Positions 32,030-45,250 are shown, counted from the first letter of the stretch. The stretch: DNA of 64,000 nucleotides from Mesocentrotus franciscanus (GCA_037976565.1 CP137685.1:28144827-28208826), one strand, 5' to 3'. Notes: generated by a model not told the origin, from the letters alone. Numbers and translations: made by a program.

Positions 32030-35000
32030 TTATATGATGTTACAGATTAATACTTTTAATTGCAGAGGTCTGCAAGACAATTTTAAAAGAAAGAAAGTTT
32101 TTAATTTTTTAAGAGAATTTGGGTATGATATAATCTTTCTTCAGGAAACCCACTCTAGGATAGATGATGAGAAACTGTGGCGTACTCAGTGGGGAGGGGA
32201 GGCAGTTTTTGGCAGCTACTGTTCCAATAGCCGAGGTGTGGCTATCTTGTTTAAAGCTTCTTTGAAAATATCAGTCTTATCTTTTCACCTGGATCCTGAG
32301 TGAAGATATATTATCCTCCATATTAATGTTAATGATGTACACTTTATTCTTGTCAATTTATATGGTCCTAACAAAGACTCACCAGATTATTTTGTAAATG
32401 TTTTTGCTAAGTTAGATGAAATAGGTAACTCTCATATTATTTTAGCAGGAGATTTGATTATTGCTGTAGGCCCTTTAGATTACGAGGGTTCTAATGCAAC
32501 CCACTCTAATGCTCGTGCCAAAATTGCTTATAATATGTATGTAGAAGAATTAAGTCTTGTAGATGTATGGAGAAGAGATCATGCTCATGACAAGATTTTT
32601 ACACGCCATCAGAAAATTCCATTTGTTTCCTCCAGGTTAGACTATATTTTTATTTCCAGTGATTTGTTGAATTGCGTAAAGAAATCTAAATTGTGACTGG
32701 TATTTGTTCTGATCATTGCATGGTAACATTAGCATTGTCACTAAATGATTCACCTCGGGGCAAGGGATACTGGAAACTGAACACTGCACATTTGAAACAT
32801 TCAGAATTGTGCAATTTCATTAAAGACAAAATAAATGAATTTAAGGAATTTCATGCTGATTCTGATCTAAATCCACATATTATTTGGGATGCATTCAAAT
32901 ACACAATGGCTGGTCATTGTATGGAGTATTGCAGTAGAAAGAAAAAGGAAAATTTGATTAAGAATAATTTACTGAAGAGTATATCCTTACTTAAAGAAAA
33001 AATTGGTTCATTGAAAAGGGATAATAGTTCAAATGAAGAACTGCAAGAATTATATAGCAAATTAGAAGTTGAAGAAGCACAGTTGAATGAACTTCTGGAT
33101 ACCGAAACTGCTGGTTCTATAGTAAGGTCTTGATTAAAGTGGGCTGAACACGGAGAAAAAAGCTCTAAATACTGCTGCAATTGAGAAAAACGGTCCTATG
33201 AAAGAAAAACTATACGCCAACTGAAGGCGAATAATGAGCAAATCATCACTGATCCTAAAAGAGTACTTCAGGAAATTCATTCTTTTTATAAAGCTTTATA
33301 CTCTTCAGAAGTATCTCTTGAGGATAGGGACACTGTCAAGGATTTTATCGCCCCTTTGAATATACCTACCTTAACAAATGATTCAATTTCTGCTCTAAAC
33401 AGACCTTTAACCAAAAATGAACTTTGGACCACATTAAAGAATATGGGCACAAATAAAAGTCCAGGACTAGATGGCCTTCCTTGTGAATTTTATTTCACCT
33501 TTTTCAATGATATCATAGATTTATTACTCCACTCTTATAATTATTCTTTTCAAGAAGGAATTTTATTACAATCTCAAAGAAGTAGAATAATCACTCTTCT
33601 TCCAAAAAGGATAAAGATCCACTGTTAGTGAAGAATTATCGCCCTATCTCTCTACTGAACGTTGACTATAAATTACTAGCCAAAGTTATGAGCTCCCGTT
33701 TGAAGTCTTGTATAAATTCTCTGATACATACATATCAGCAGGGGTTTATGAAGGGACGCAACATTGGGGCCAATATTCGGGTTATAATTGATTTAATTGA
33801 ATACACAGACTATATGAATGAGCCAGCTACAGTTATTTTGTTAGATTTTGAGAAAGCGTTTGATAGAATAGAACATGATTATTTATTTTCATTTTGGAGA
33901 CAATTTTATAAGATGGATAAGGACTTTTTACAATGCCAGAACTAGCTGTGTGTTAAACAATGATTTTATGTCCAATCCGGTTGCAATTAAAAGAGGAATA
34001 TTCCAGGGTTGCCCAATATCCCCTCTTTTATTTATACTAGCTATTGAAATTCTGGCTATTTCAATACGACACAATCCAGGGATTAAGGGAATTTCAGTTG
34101 GCAACTTTGAAAAGAAGATAAGTCTTTTTGCGGATGACACAACTTGTTTTTTGAATGGGGAAACAGTTTCCTTTAAACATTTATTTGAAACTCTGACTCA
34201 GTTTGCAAAATGTTCAGGTTGTCGCATTAATTTAAGTAAGTCAGATGCAATTCATATAGGAAAGCTGAAAGGCAGTACAGTTATTCCACAAGATGCATTA
34301 GGGTTGAATTGGAGATTAAAAACGTTTAAGGCTTTAGGAGTTGTTTTCTCATTGAACACAAAAATGCTTTACGAACTGAATTTTGTTCCCAGACTTGTCA
34401 TTATACAACAGATTTTAAATTGTTGGAGGCATAGAAGCCTATCCTTGTTGGACAAAATTGCTGTTGTAAAGTCGCTTTTACTCTCCCAAATGTTATTTTT
34501 GTTTTCAGTATTATGCATTGACCTGCCAAACTCTTTCTTTAAAAGATTAAATGGTTTGCTTTTTAAATTCATTTGGAGCAATGGCAATGACAGAGTTAAG
34601 AGAGATATATTATGCAATGATTATGAAGAAGGGGGTCTAAGGATGATTAATCCTTTCGTTTTGCACAAGCGCAGAAAGTTTTGTGGATGGCTAAACTCTT
34701 AGACGATAAATATGAAAGTTGTTGGAAAACAATAGAAATATATATTCTTTCTACCTTTTGTGATGACTATCTTGCCCTTTTTAAGGCAGATGCCCCAGAT
34801 TCGGTTTTGGCAAAACTTAAAAATTGCCAGCTAACAGCGTCTATTAAGACATGGTATTTATATAGGCAAGAGATGAAAAGAGAATTAGGTTTATGTCAGT
34901 TTCATTTACAAGATTTTATTTGGTGGAATAGAAATGTAAGATTGCAATATAGAACACATTTTTTCTATCCAGTTTGGTATGAAAGGGGTATTCATTCCAT

Positions 35001-35808
35001 TTTTCAATTATATAATGGTTTTGGGAACCCCAAAACATTTGAAGACCTCGTAATTGAGTTTGACATTCCTATTAGAGACCGAAGAAAATATGACTCCCTC
35101 ATGAATGGCATATTTTTGGAGTGGTTTGATAATTCTCTTAATGTGGATGAGAATATATTTAATCGAATTTTTAAAGATCTATTAAGTCAAAAGAAAATGT
35201 CTAAGTATACATACAATATTCTGCTAAAGAAATACAGATGTACTAATGCCAAAAGGGAGAGTAAATGGGAGGAACTCTTTGGCCATCAACCCAAAGAGAA
35301 GGATTGGTCGAATATTCATACGAGTAACTTTTGTTGCACAATTGAGACTCAGTTATGGAGTTTTTATTTCAAAATTTCCCATAATGATATTGGTTTTAAA
35401 GCATTTTTGTTCAAGATTGGGAGAAAGGAGTCTGCTAATTGTTATTTTTGTTCAGATTTTACAGAAACTTTAGATCACTTGTTTTGTGACTGTAGAAAAG
35501 TTGTACCACTGTGGGAAAAATTGGTGGATAAGATTAACACTGGCACTGATCACGGTTATAATCTGACTTTGTCAAAATTTGATTATTTGTTTGGGATACA
35601 GTCAAGGGACAAACACGCCTCTTGTATAAATTTTCTCTGTATATGTTTAAAATATTACATTTACTCCTGTATGTTTCAGGGAAAAGAACTTATTTTCGAA
35701 GCTTTTGTTTCAATGGTAAAGTTCAAACAAAAAATAGAATATAAAATTGCCCAAAAGAAAAATAAGTTACATGTCCATTTTAAGAAATGGTCTATCAAGT
35801 TTAACTGA
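32030..35808 (+). pseudogene. L1/Tx1-type LINE C, ORF2 (endonuclease and reverse transcriptase)
   Basis: Consecutive frames give 'INTFNCRGLQD' and 'FLQETHS' (endonuclease N-terminus), 'AGDLIIA' in place of GDFN, 'SRLDYIF' and 'CSDHCMV'. The reverse transcriptase follows: 'NKSPGLDGLPCEFY', 'NYRPISLLNVDYKLLAKV', 'ILLDFEKAFDRIEH', 'GCPISPLLF' and the catalytic 'LFADDTTCF' near 34125-34150. A long C-terminal part has 'CYFCSDF...HLFCDC', a zinc-knuckle-like motif typical of L1/Tx1 ORF2. At least five frameshifts or stops break it (near 32303, 32696, 33133, 33625 and 33945). The last 375-codon frame (34681-35808) is intact to the natural stop. Confidence 0.9.
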
Positions 35809-35894
35809 AATTTTGTAGTAGTCTTGCAAAGCTCTGTTGTCCTCAACATCTTCATTGACTTTTTGTAATGTAAACTTGCCCCCTAGGAAAGTAT

Positions 35895-35897
35895 GTG

Positions 35898-35938
<41 letters not shown>

Positions 35939-35945
35939 ATATGGG
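35895..35945. repeat. (GT)n microsatellite in the LINE C 3' region
   Basis: About 17 consecutive GT units with flanking imperfect ones. Confidence 0.95.
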
Positions 35946-36411
35946 TGCATGAGCGGGTGCCTGTTTTGTAGTTGTAAGATGATATTATATATTATATTGT
36001 TGCTTTTACTCTGTTAATTTTTCAGAAATACCATAAAAACATTTTTTTTAAAGAGAATATTTTCGGTATTATCTTGAGTTTACTTTGCTCTAGTTTTGTA
36101 TAAAGATTGTTATGCACATTTACAGTACTTCTCTTTAACTGATTAAAATTATGTCTTTTGCATACCAATTTTATAATTATATAATCATATTCTTGTCCGT
36201 TACTGAAATAGCCTGCGATGTAAGTCAACACTATGTATGGAAACGTAAATTTCATACTATTTAAAAAATATATATATATACTTGACTCTTGATGCTTGAT
36301 GAGAGATATTGATTTTGTTCGCATCCAACCAATTGTAGTTTTTCTATGTAATGTAGTTTGTATACCTGTTGAGATTTGGTTTTGTAGCTTTGTCAAAAAA
36401 AACACTAAATA

Positions 36412-36715
36412 CTCTTCCCCTCTCTTCCTATACGTCCCCCTCTTTACTCTCCCTCTCTCTTACTCTCATTCTCTCTTACTCTCTATCTCTCTCCCTCTCT
36501 CTTACTCTCATTCTCTCTTACTCTCTCTCTCTCTCCCTCTCTCTTACTCTCATTCTCTCTTACTCTCTCTCTCTCCCTCTCTCTTAATCTCTCTCTCCCT
36601 CTTTCTCTTGCTCTCTCTCTCCCTCTCTCTCTTACTCTCTCTCTCTCTCTTACTCTCCCCCTCTCTCCCTCTCCGTCCCTCTCTCTTATTCTCTCTCTCC
36701 CTCTCTCTGTCTCTT
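36412..36715. repeat. (CT)n-rich tract
   Basis: Nested repeats of 'ctctctcttactctcattct' (about 50-54 bp period) within (CT)n. Long Ser/Leu frames here are compositional. Confidence 0.95.
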
Positions 36716-36984
36716 CTATGCCCATGGTATTCGCTGTACATGTATTTTGAAATAATGTAATTATTTACTTTCATCAGAGGGCGTCCTTGTATTATAGTCG
36801 TTGCTTCTGCCGTTGTCGGGGGGGGGGTCCATAAATTGGAACAATTCGTTTTTGGGGGAGCTGGTCTTGCAAGACTGTAGTGACCAACATCACTTCTTAT
36901 GAGTCTACGTATTTCAAAGTAATATAGAGCATGTATAGGTTGCATTCATTCATTAGCTGTTGCAATATCGGGCAATCATCTGAC

Positions 36985-37180
36985 AAGGTAGATTCAGTGT
37001 CACCATTCAAACAGAATGCTTTAAACATAGCCCCCTCGTATCTTCAATTATAGCATGGAATCAGTTGGACAGATCATTGAGAATGGCAAGCTCTGTGAAC
37101 ACCTTTAAATACATGTTCAAACAATCTTGCAATATCGATTCCCAATAAGATAAAATTACAAGAGGAATTTTGTTTTGTGT
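36985..37180 (+). pseudogene. LINE ORF2 C-terminal remnant
   Basis: Reads with frameshifts as 'NALNIAPSYLQL', then 'LDRSLRMASSVNTFKYMFKQS' shortly before a stop near 37145. This is the usual terminus of CR1/jockey-type ORF2 proteins. AT-rich 3' sequence follows. Confidence 0.65.
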
Positions 37181-37739
37181 CTTAACTAAAGTTTTATAAT
37201 ATTATTGTAATTCTTTTTAGCTTTCCAGCACATTTCTCTTGTAAAAATCAAACGATTGGTTAATGATGCGCTTGCAGAACAACATGATAAAATGTGGTAT
37301 TCATATACATCCTCATTGCTAGGAAAATTTCACTTGATGCTTTTTATTTTTTGACTTTGTCAAGGATATGACATTTGTAATGTCATATGTTTGATTGTCT
37401 GTTTCTTAGCCCTGAATGTAGGATGACATAATGCTTTTCTAACTGAAAGAATGATTTCATATAATTTATTATCAGTTATAAATATATTTGTATTTTTATT
37501 GTTATTTAAGAGTGTACATTCAATTACTATACTAGTTTACATGCATTAATTTTACATATTATCCAGTAATTTACTATCCTGTAATATTTTTTGTTGTTGC
37601 AAATATGTATATAACAATTTTTGTATCCCTACTGTCTTTTTCCCTAATACGTTTTCTTGAACAAAAAAAGCAAAGCAAAACAAAACAAACAAACCATTCA
37701 TTCGTTACGAGGATACCAAATATTTTGTAAATATGTTTA

Positions 37740-37935
37740 TACATATTCATGATGTTCTTACTTATTCTTTGTTGCTATTAAGAGTTTATGTTCATGATTT
37801 TGTTATTATTATTATTATATCTTTTTTTAAACAATTGTTTCTTATTATGTTTAACAGGGCCTCATGGAAGACCACCATTATTGGTGATAATGAGTCACCC
37901 TGTCTAAATATCAGAAATAAATAAATAAATTAATT
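37740..37935 (+). mobile_element. LINE 3' tail with (aaat)n end
   Basis: 'cagggcctcatggaagacca' and 'gagtcaccctgtctaaata' followed by aataaataaataaatta is a common CR1/L2-like 3' untranslated end with a short tandem tail. The coding part is lost. Confidence 0.6.
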
Positions 37936-38091
37936 AAACCATAGCCATAAACCAAACGCGGAGGCGCCAAAATTGTGGTCTGTGATGAAAGAGCTCTCAA
38001 TTGCATACAATATATGGATCGAAGAAAGAGAAACGATAAGAGACAAACTGATTATACAACAATAGCAAACGAATCATCTCTTGCTGACGAG

Positions 38092-38172
38092 ACGTTATAT
38101 TTACGACAGGGATTTGAACCCGAATCATGTGATCCATAGTCCGCTGATTTATCCACTCGACCACAAACATGA
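38092..38172 (-). mobile_element. tRNA-derived SINE head
   Basis: On the minus strand tggtcgagtggataaatc (A-box) and gggttcaaatccc (B-box, 38109-38121) are well formed. The anticodon arm is present in outline but the stems are not fully paired. It is closest to the elements at 27638 and 29290. Confidence 0.7.
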
Positions 38173-38574
38173 AAACACTTCTAAATGTGAGTTGTTGGAA
38201 GATGAGCGTGGTAGAAAAATTATTTGTCTGCGGTACGATTGTATAGCAGGCAAATGTTGTTTTTATCATTAATGAATGCATACTTATGTTGGGTCCTGGG
38301 CCGTTGTCCCGGTGGAATGTAATTTGCATAGGCTCCTCGTACAGGTGTGCGAGCTTCCGCCACGGAGACTAGGGCGTGGCATCAATTATTAGTGTGTAAT
38401 TGAATCATTCTAGCTTGCGCTTTCAACAAGACAACTTTTATTGACAATGAAAGTGCGATGTGTTATGTTATGTTACGACATGGATCGAGTTTTCATTCTC
38501 GTTGTCGTTCTCGACAATGATCACAATAGACAGGATTACTAACATATTTTAATGTTATGCTTACTTTTTAAACA

Positions 38575-38745
38575 AAGGTTGTTCTTGATAACCTGAAAGC
38601 TTGCCCGAGGCTTGCCCGGCATAGCAACACGTAAAGTATGCAGACTGGATTCCAAGTAATTTAGTTTATTCGTTAATAACAGGTTAATGGAATAACTCGT
38701 CACTAGGTCCCCAGGAAAGAAACATCCATAAATTTGAATATGTTT
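38575..38745 (+). repeat. ~170-bp interspersed repeat, copy 1 of 3
   Basis: Shares 'ttgttcttga', 'gcttgcccgaggcttgcccg', 'catagcaaca', 'aactcgtcactaggtcccca' and 'ggaaagaaac' with 46628-46795 and 50897-51070, all on the plus strand. Confidence 0.85.
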
Positions 38746-39164
38746 ATAAAATTGTCTATTTGCACTATGCCTGATTCTTCATCATGAATAGAACGTATTG
38801 GTCCTGATCAGTTACACACTGCAGGAATCCGTGTCCCGAAGCCATCTTTTTGTTTACGCAGACAGCCGACTGATTTCGATTGTGAATAATGAAAGATATC
38901 GTTTGACCTTTTTTCACGTGAATTTCTAACCCGGTGCATGCAGGGTTCAATGTCTTTTCAGTTCGGTGCAGTATAATGTCCAAAAATATTTGGGACATTT
39001 CTCATCGGATGGAAGACTTTTCATCAGTGCCACCAAACTGATCAATAAAATCATTGATCGAAGATATGGACAAATTTGAATAGTTTTTATAGATATTAAA
39101 TGCAGAGTAATCGGATACGACATTGTTGGTCAAACAGTTTTTTAGCGTCAAGTAACGCCAGGCT

Positions 39165-39316
39165 GGAATGCTCCCCAGGGAGTGGAGATTGTGCACACAG
39201 TGTGTGCAGGCAAGCACTGAATCCAATGACCGGGGTAATAATATATCTGTAAAGCGCTTAGAGACGTCCGAGATGTATTAAGCGCTATATAAAAGCTGAA
39301 TATCATTATTATTATG
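39165..39316 (+). mobile_element. SINE 3' end with (att)n tail
   Basis: 'gtaaagcgcttagagacgtc' and 'gtattaagcgctatataaa' followed by tattattatta. The two gcgctta/taagcgc words are complementary. The tRNA head is missing. Confidence 0.65.
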
Positions 39317-39319
39317 TAC

Positions 39320-40185
39320 GTATACGATTTGTGTCACATCTATCTGCGATATGTACAGTTATGATTGATAAACGGGTTCAAAAGTGGTTTATTTGTAGAA
39401 ATAGGAAGACTTTGGTAGGAGAGCAATATTATTTTTCTCCCCCGGACGATACTTCAGTACTTCCCTGCTATTACTTTTGTCTTTTTGTTTAAACGACGAT
39501 CTGAAATTGACCATTCACTATCACTTGATTTGAATTTTCTTTTGAGATTGCTACATTGGTGATAATTCCAAACAGTATGCTTCTCCTTTTGTAATTGTAT
39601 GATGAATTTATTATTATTCGTATACTTGATGAATTTTCAATAATTAATTTGTAACCTATTTTGATACTTTGTGTAAGTACTTGTATATTGAAGATAATCC
39701 AGAGTTATGGATTCTATTTCAATAAATTTGATTTGATTTAATTTGAGTTTGATTATAACGAGCATCAGTTCGGCCCTATTGAAGGGGGTGGAGTGGGTTG
39801 TCAGACACCCAGTCCCAGCGACGTGTTTGTTCAAAAGGACTCCATCTAAACATTCCTCGCATCTCAATGGTTTAATGGTTCAATATATTATTTTTCTCAA
39901 TCACAAAAAAACAACAATGCGAATGTTATATACCGTGTGAAGTATAAAGATGTACACATTATTAAAGAAAAATGGAAAACTACAAAAAAGGTTGTTGAAA
40001 GCTGGCGAAAATCTGGCGAAAATCATCCAATGACGATGGAAACGCCATTAATCTCAACAACAACAACATTGTGAGGCATAGCCCCCAAAGTAAACACAAT
40101 AAAAAAGGATAATATATTACAAACACAAATTGAAGAAGTAATTAAAACGATGCAAAATAACCAAGATAACATAGCATGCTATAAA
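39320..40185. other. No gene recognised
   Basis: AT-rich intergenic sequence with short frames and no recognisable domain or element, apart from common 'gaaaatctggcgaaaat' words near 40005. Confidence 0.5.
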
Positions 40186-40274
40186 AACATATATATATAT
40201 ATATATATATATTTCTTTCCCTCTCTCTTCCACCCTCCCGTCCTTCGCAATTGCCCATTCCCCAACCCATCCCT

Positions 40275-40305
<31 letters not shown>

Positions 40306-40308
40306 ATT
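40186..40308. repeat. (AT)n and (CT)n microsatellites
   Basis: atatatatatatatatatat at about 40190-40213 and (ct)n at about 40277-40306. Confidence 0.95.
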
Positions 40309-40309
40309 T

Positions 40310-41300
40310 TCATTCCATCTCGAAATATTCATTTCCAGAAGAGATTAAAAAAAAAAAATCTTTGCCTCTACGCGTTTTCTTAGAAAGACAAACGAATGAA
40401 AATTACATATTTGTTTGCTTGTTTATTCTTTTCTCAAATATCTCAACCCTAACTCTCATTTTCACTTGAATATGATTTATTAATATTAGATCTCTATATT
40501 TGTTATCAAGATAATACAGTGTACTATAAAAATGGACCACAATAGCTCTCTTACTAGTGGAAAGGAAAGTACAAATGTAGTATAAACCGGATCTTCCAAA
40601 AATACTACCAAGTCAAATTGATTCCCATTTTCTCGTCTGGATTTTTACTATAGATTAATAAGGAGGAGCGGTTCCATTTATTTGATATGACTGTGATATT
40701 CTTTTGTCTTTGTCTGTTCATCTCCTGTTCCTGCATTTGTTATTACATTTTTAAAACTGTATTTGTTACTGTATATTATTGTATTTGTGACCCTGCCTTT
40801 TTCCAGTCGATGAGGACATATTTTCTCATCTTCTGGAAAAGGACCTGGGTAATTTAAATGTTCCCTTTTTTTAATTTTCTTCCGAAATAAAGATAACTTT
40901 GGTCGTTTTAAGACATTAAAAAAAAATAATACATATAATTTGTACATGCACTGCAGGGATTCTAAGTAGGGTGAAATTGCATTACATTTGATTTCTGTCA
41001 CCTCATATCATTATTGTCCTCAGATTCATATCATTTTTCATTTCAAACCAAAATATCACATAACAAGGAGAAATTGAGGCGGGTCGAAAAAGGAAAGGCG
41101 GGTGAGAAACTAGGAAGTAATTTTATTTGACCTTATCTTCAATAAGTCACTGCAAAATTAGGCTGGCAGAAAGGCCACTGGAATGCAGAAGACAAAGCTA
41201 TAGAGCCACCACTTTTAGGCCTAAAGCTAAAGGGAGCGCGTGGGTGAAGTTTTTGACACCCCCTTAACAAAATCCTGAAATATTGTCAACAATTAATATT
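40310..41300. other. No gene recognised
   Basis: No exon, SINE or TIR element identified. Confidence 0.5.
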
Positions 41301-41309
41301 CCCGCTACC

Positions 41310-41315
41310 ACCTCT

Positions 41316-41357
<42 letters not shown>

Positions 41358-41825
41358 CTCTATATGTCTGTCTGTCTCTGTCTCTCTCCCTCTCTTTGTC
41401 CCCCCCCCCTCTCTCTCTGCTGTCCCCTCTCTTTCTCTCCAACTTTTCACCCCTATTTCATGGCCCATCTTCCATCTAGCTATCCCCCTCCTTCTCTCTC
41501 TCTCTCTCTCTCTCTATCTCTCATTCTCTCTCTCTCTGTATGTCTGTCTGTCTCTGTCTCTCTCCCTCTCTTTGTCCCCCCCCCCTCTCTCTCTCTGCTG
41601 TCCCCTCTCTTTCTCTCCAACTTTTCACCCCTATTTCATGGCCCATCTTCCATCTAGCTATCCCCCTCCTTCTCTCTCTCTCTCTCTCTATCTCTCATTC
41701 TTTCTCTCTCTGTCTGTCTCTGTCTCTCTCTCCCTGTATGTCTGTCTGTCTCTGTCTCTCTCATTCTCTGTCTGTCTCCCTATCTCTCTCATTCTCTCTC
41801 TGTATGTCTGTCTGTGTCTGTCTGT

Positions 41826-41877
<52 letters not shown>

Positions 41878-42045
41878 GTCTGTCTGTCTCTGTCTCTCTC
41901 CCTCTCTTTGTCCCCCCCCCCTCTCTCTCTGCTGTCCCCTCTCTTTCTCTCCAACTTTTCACCCCTATTTCATGGCCCATCTTCCATCTAGCTATCCCTC
42001 CCTCCTTCTCTCTCTCTCTCTCTCTCTCTCTCGCGTACTTTACCT
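41310..42045. repeat. (TC)n tract with three copies of a larger unit
   Basis: A unit containing 'ctgctgtcccctctctttct', 'caacttttcacccctatt' and 'tcatggcccatcttccatct' occurs around 41420-41490, 41595-41670 and 41930-41998, embedded in (TC)n/(TCTG)n. Spacings of about 180 and 336 bp indicate segmental tandem duplication. Confidence 0.95.
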
Positions 42046-42109
42046 CTTCTCTCTTAGTCTCTCTGTCTCAGTCAATAATCTTTCACTCTCCCTCCCCCCC
42101 CCTCGAATC

Positions 42110-43230
42110 CCAATTTCTACGCCCCCTTCAAATTTTCCTCATCTCTAGACTAAATAAAAATAGGTTTCTATCAACAAGTCGAAGCTCTCGGGAACCAGAA
42201 CTAAATAGAAAGATTCTTTGGGGTCTGCGTCATGCGATATGGGGAAAGAGCAAAAGAAAAGTTCCTTGCTCGTGTCACTGCTATAGTCTTATCACAGACC
42301 CTGTTTCAGATATACAAAATAATATAGGCCATTTTTCATAATGTAATCATACTTCATATCTAGCAACAATTAATGTATGCAATTTGCATTGTGACTATGA
42401 AATAATTTTGTAACATGGCACTTATCAAAGTTTTATGCATTAAATTTGATTAGATTACGAAATGGTCTATTTAATTATGGTCTATTCAAGGTGCATCAAT
42501 ACATTTTACTCCTCATGTCATTCGCTCTAATGATTTAGCAGTAGCCTACTAGTCAAGCCTTGACACATTTGATGATAGAGACTGCATGGAGCTTCCTCAG
42601 TGCGGTGTCTCTTGTATGGGTTCCGTACAAAATAAAATACGAAAGAGGACTGTAATTATAGACTAGAACGCACACGCGTCGCTCTCAAAACTCCAAACAC
42701 ATAAATCGTCTGATACGGTGCAAGGTCTTCGCTCAGGCGGAGAGGTAGAGCTCTTCAACATTGTACTGTATTATATTCATTCACATCGCCTTCGAATTTC
42801 ATTCAGGAAGTGCGGAGCTGAGCAAACGGAGTCCACTTTTTTCTTACTGTGCGGGTAAGTGTGTTATGATATTATCATATTCTCTATAGTCGCCCGTGTA
42901 CTGGTGCCTATTTTGTGAACAGATATTCAAACTAGTTGAGTAACCATTTCAGGATTTTCGTAATTCATGCATTCTGTGTAGATGTTACTTTCAATCAGAT
43001 ACATTTTGTTTTGTCGGAGACCGTGTAGCTCTATAGCCAACGCCCAAATCGTTTTCGCCCGTGTATTGTTGATGCTTTATTCGTGTTATTTGCGGGGATT
43101 GAATGTCCCTGGTATTTGTGTATACAACTTGTTGAACTACTCTTTCATTATGATGGGCTTGAAGACTCTAAATAAATAATTTTCATGGGGGAATAGAAAT
43201 TGAATATTACTTTTTAAATTAAACTAACCG
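42110..43230. other. No confirmed gene; possible non-coding 5' exon near 42790-42854
   Basis: A sequence ending ...cttactgtgcgg|gtaagtgtg near 42854 has a consensus splice donor but no open frame of note. It could be an untranslated first exon of a downstream gene; there is no supporting acceptor or coding exon nearby. Confidence 0.3.
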
Positions 43231-43295
43231 TTAACAAGTTTGCTTAGCTGCAATCTTAACAAGTTTGCTTAGCTGCAATCTTAACAAGTTTGAGG
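43231..43295. repeat. 25-bp direct tandem repeat, 2.4 copies
   Basis: ttaacaagtttgcttagctg plus caatc is repeated exactly twice and then starts a third time. Related 'aacttgttaa' words follow at 43365-43400. Confidence 0.9.
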
Positions 43296-43564
43296 AACCG
43301 AAACTTTAGATAAGAGACTTTCGTTTATTTGTCGTTGTCTGGGAAAACTTTATCATAGGTTTAGAACTTGTTAACAGAATTTGTTAACAGAACTTGTTAA
43401 GTGCAGATAAGTAATAATCTGTGTGTCATTTGTGTAATATTCTGAGCGTCAAGCCGTCGAAGTTGTGGAAAAAAAGAAATGCAACACTGTGCGTCAGACT
43501 GGAGAAGCTCGCGCGTGACACACCCATTTTATTCCTGGCGCACCTCGGCACACCCCCACTCCGG

Positions 43565-44010
43565 CACACCCCACCGGCCCACCCCACCTTTCCCCGGCAC
43601 ACCCCACTTTCACCAGGCCCACCCCACCCCTCCCCAGGCATACCCACCCCACCCCTCCCCAGGCATACCCACCCCACCCCTCCCCAGGCATACCCACCCA
43701 GGCACCCCCTCCCCAGGCATACCCACCCCTCCCCAGGCATACCCACCCACCCCTCCCCAGGCATACCCACCCCACCCCTCCCCAGGCATACCCACCCCAC
43801 CCCTCCCCAGGCATACCCACCCCACCCCTCCCCAGGCATACCCACCCCACCCCTCCTCAGGCATACCCACCCCACCTCTCCCCAGGCATACCCACCCCAC
43901 CCCTCCCCAGGCATACCCACACCACCCCTCCCCAGGCATACCCACCACCCCTCCCCAGGCACACCCACCCCTCCTCCGGCACACCCCACCCCTCCCCCGG
44001 CACACCTCCT
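43565..44010. repeat. 25-bp C-rich minisatellite
   Basis: About a dozen units of 'cccaggcatacccaccccac' plus 'ccctc'. Several are shortened, and the edges degrade to 'ggcacaccccac'. All frames stay open because the units lack stop words, so the His/Pro/Thr-rich frames are not evidence of coding. Confidence 0.95.
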
Positions 44011-44367
44011 CACTCATGCGATCCCTCTCTCTTTATAATCTTTAGTTTCTTCTCAAGACCATTGCACAAGATTAAGGCGTCATTTCGATCGCGCTATTTC
44101 TTGCGCCAATCAGTTCTGAGAGAGAAATGAGTCCATATATACAAATCCATTGCAATGTTTGCACTGTCCATGTTGTAATCACTTCTTGTACGATGTCACT
44201 CTCACATGCCGCGTCAAAGACTGTGGCAGTCACTGACGCAGGGCTACGTCAGGTAAATGACGCATCCTGTGTCATGGGCAGAATGTAAATTGAAGCAACA
44301 GATGATACTAAATTTATTATTGTTGGGGGTTAAATACAGGTGTATATAAATAATGATTATGATGTAG

Positions 44368-44486
44368 GTGTTGTTGTCTAGTAGATGAGTCTCTGGACTG
44401 TCTGCCGCGGCATTACGTCATCTGGCAAGACATTAATTTACATTTGCCGCACTCGACCCAGGTGTAGTAAGTGGGTACCTTGTAGG
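44368..44486 (+). mobile_element. tRNA-derived SINE
   Basis: 'gttgtctagtagatgagtct' resembles the A-box region at 29490-29510 (opposite strand). The body 'gacattaatttacatttg', 'cactcgacccaggtgtagta' and 'gtgggtacct' identifies the same SINE family. The B-box is lost. Confidence 0.75.
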
Positions 44487-44720
44487 ATTTTTTTCTTCAA
44501 ATGCACTGAGTGCCACGTTTGCTAGAGCCGGGGTAATCAAAATGATAACGTTCTTTGGAAGCGCATATAGAGGTGTAATGTGATATACAGTATACACGAA
44601 CGGAATATCATACGCTGATTTTACATAGCCTAGGGCTTGTGGTAATTCTCATGGAAGCCCTAAAAATTCATTTTTGTTTCTGTCTGATATGTATTTTGTT
44701 TTCGAGAATTCGAGCATTAA

Positions 44721-45250
44721 AGATACTATGTCCCGTTTGCAGCCAACATCAAATTCTGTAGAACTTTGCAGGAATTATGAATATGTCATGTATGTCCTAT
44801 CTGTGAAATTTAAACGTTAGCAGTGTCCTAATATTCAAATTATGCAAGGAAACCCGTTTACTTGCTAGACTTCACTGTCAGACACTATTGAGTGACTGAC
44901 TGGCTTTTTTCATCTTTGGTAATAACATACATAAAATGAGCTGTAAAGGGTACATGAGCATTTGTCTACATCAATAACCCACTTCTTGTAATGGCCAAAA
45001 TTAAACTGATTGAATCTTTGCGCAGCATAAAATGTACGACCATTCGGTACAATGGTCTGAAAAATCAGACTATTACTTACTGGCTCTATAGCTCCTAAGT
45101 CGATTTGACAACTAATAGTCGTTATTTTCCCACTTAAAGACATTTTCAAGCCCCCTTTTTTTAGGGAAGTTCTAAATTAGTATTGTCTTTCAAATGCCGT
45201 TGGAATTTAACCTTTTCGTTTTTTTGGCCTGCAAATGGGACATAGTACCT
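44721..45250 (-). mobile_element. TTAA-type miniature element, copy 3
   Basis: 530 bp, with ttaa on both sides (44717-44720, 45251-45254) and the family ends agatactatgtccc / gggacatagtacct. The minus-strand 79-codon frame at 44910-45149 is intact with an R-to-Q change. Confidence 0.93.

Noticed and set aside
43421..44045. 195-205-codon Pro/His/Thr or Gly/Trp/Val frames
   Set aside because: Frames of a 25-bp minisatellite open on both strands; no start or splice support.
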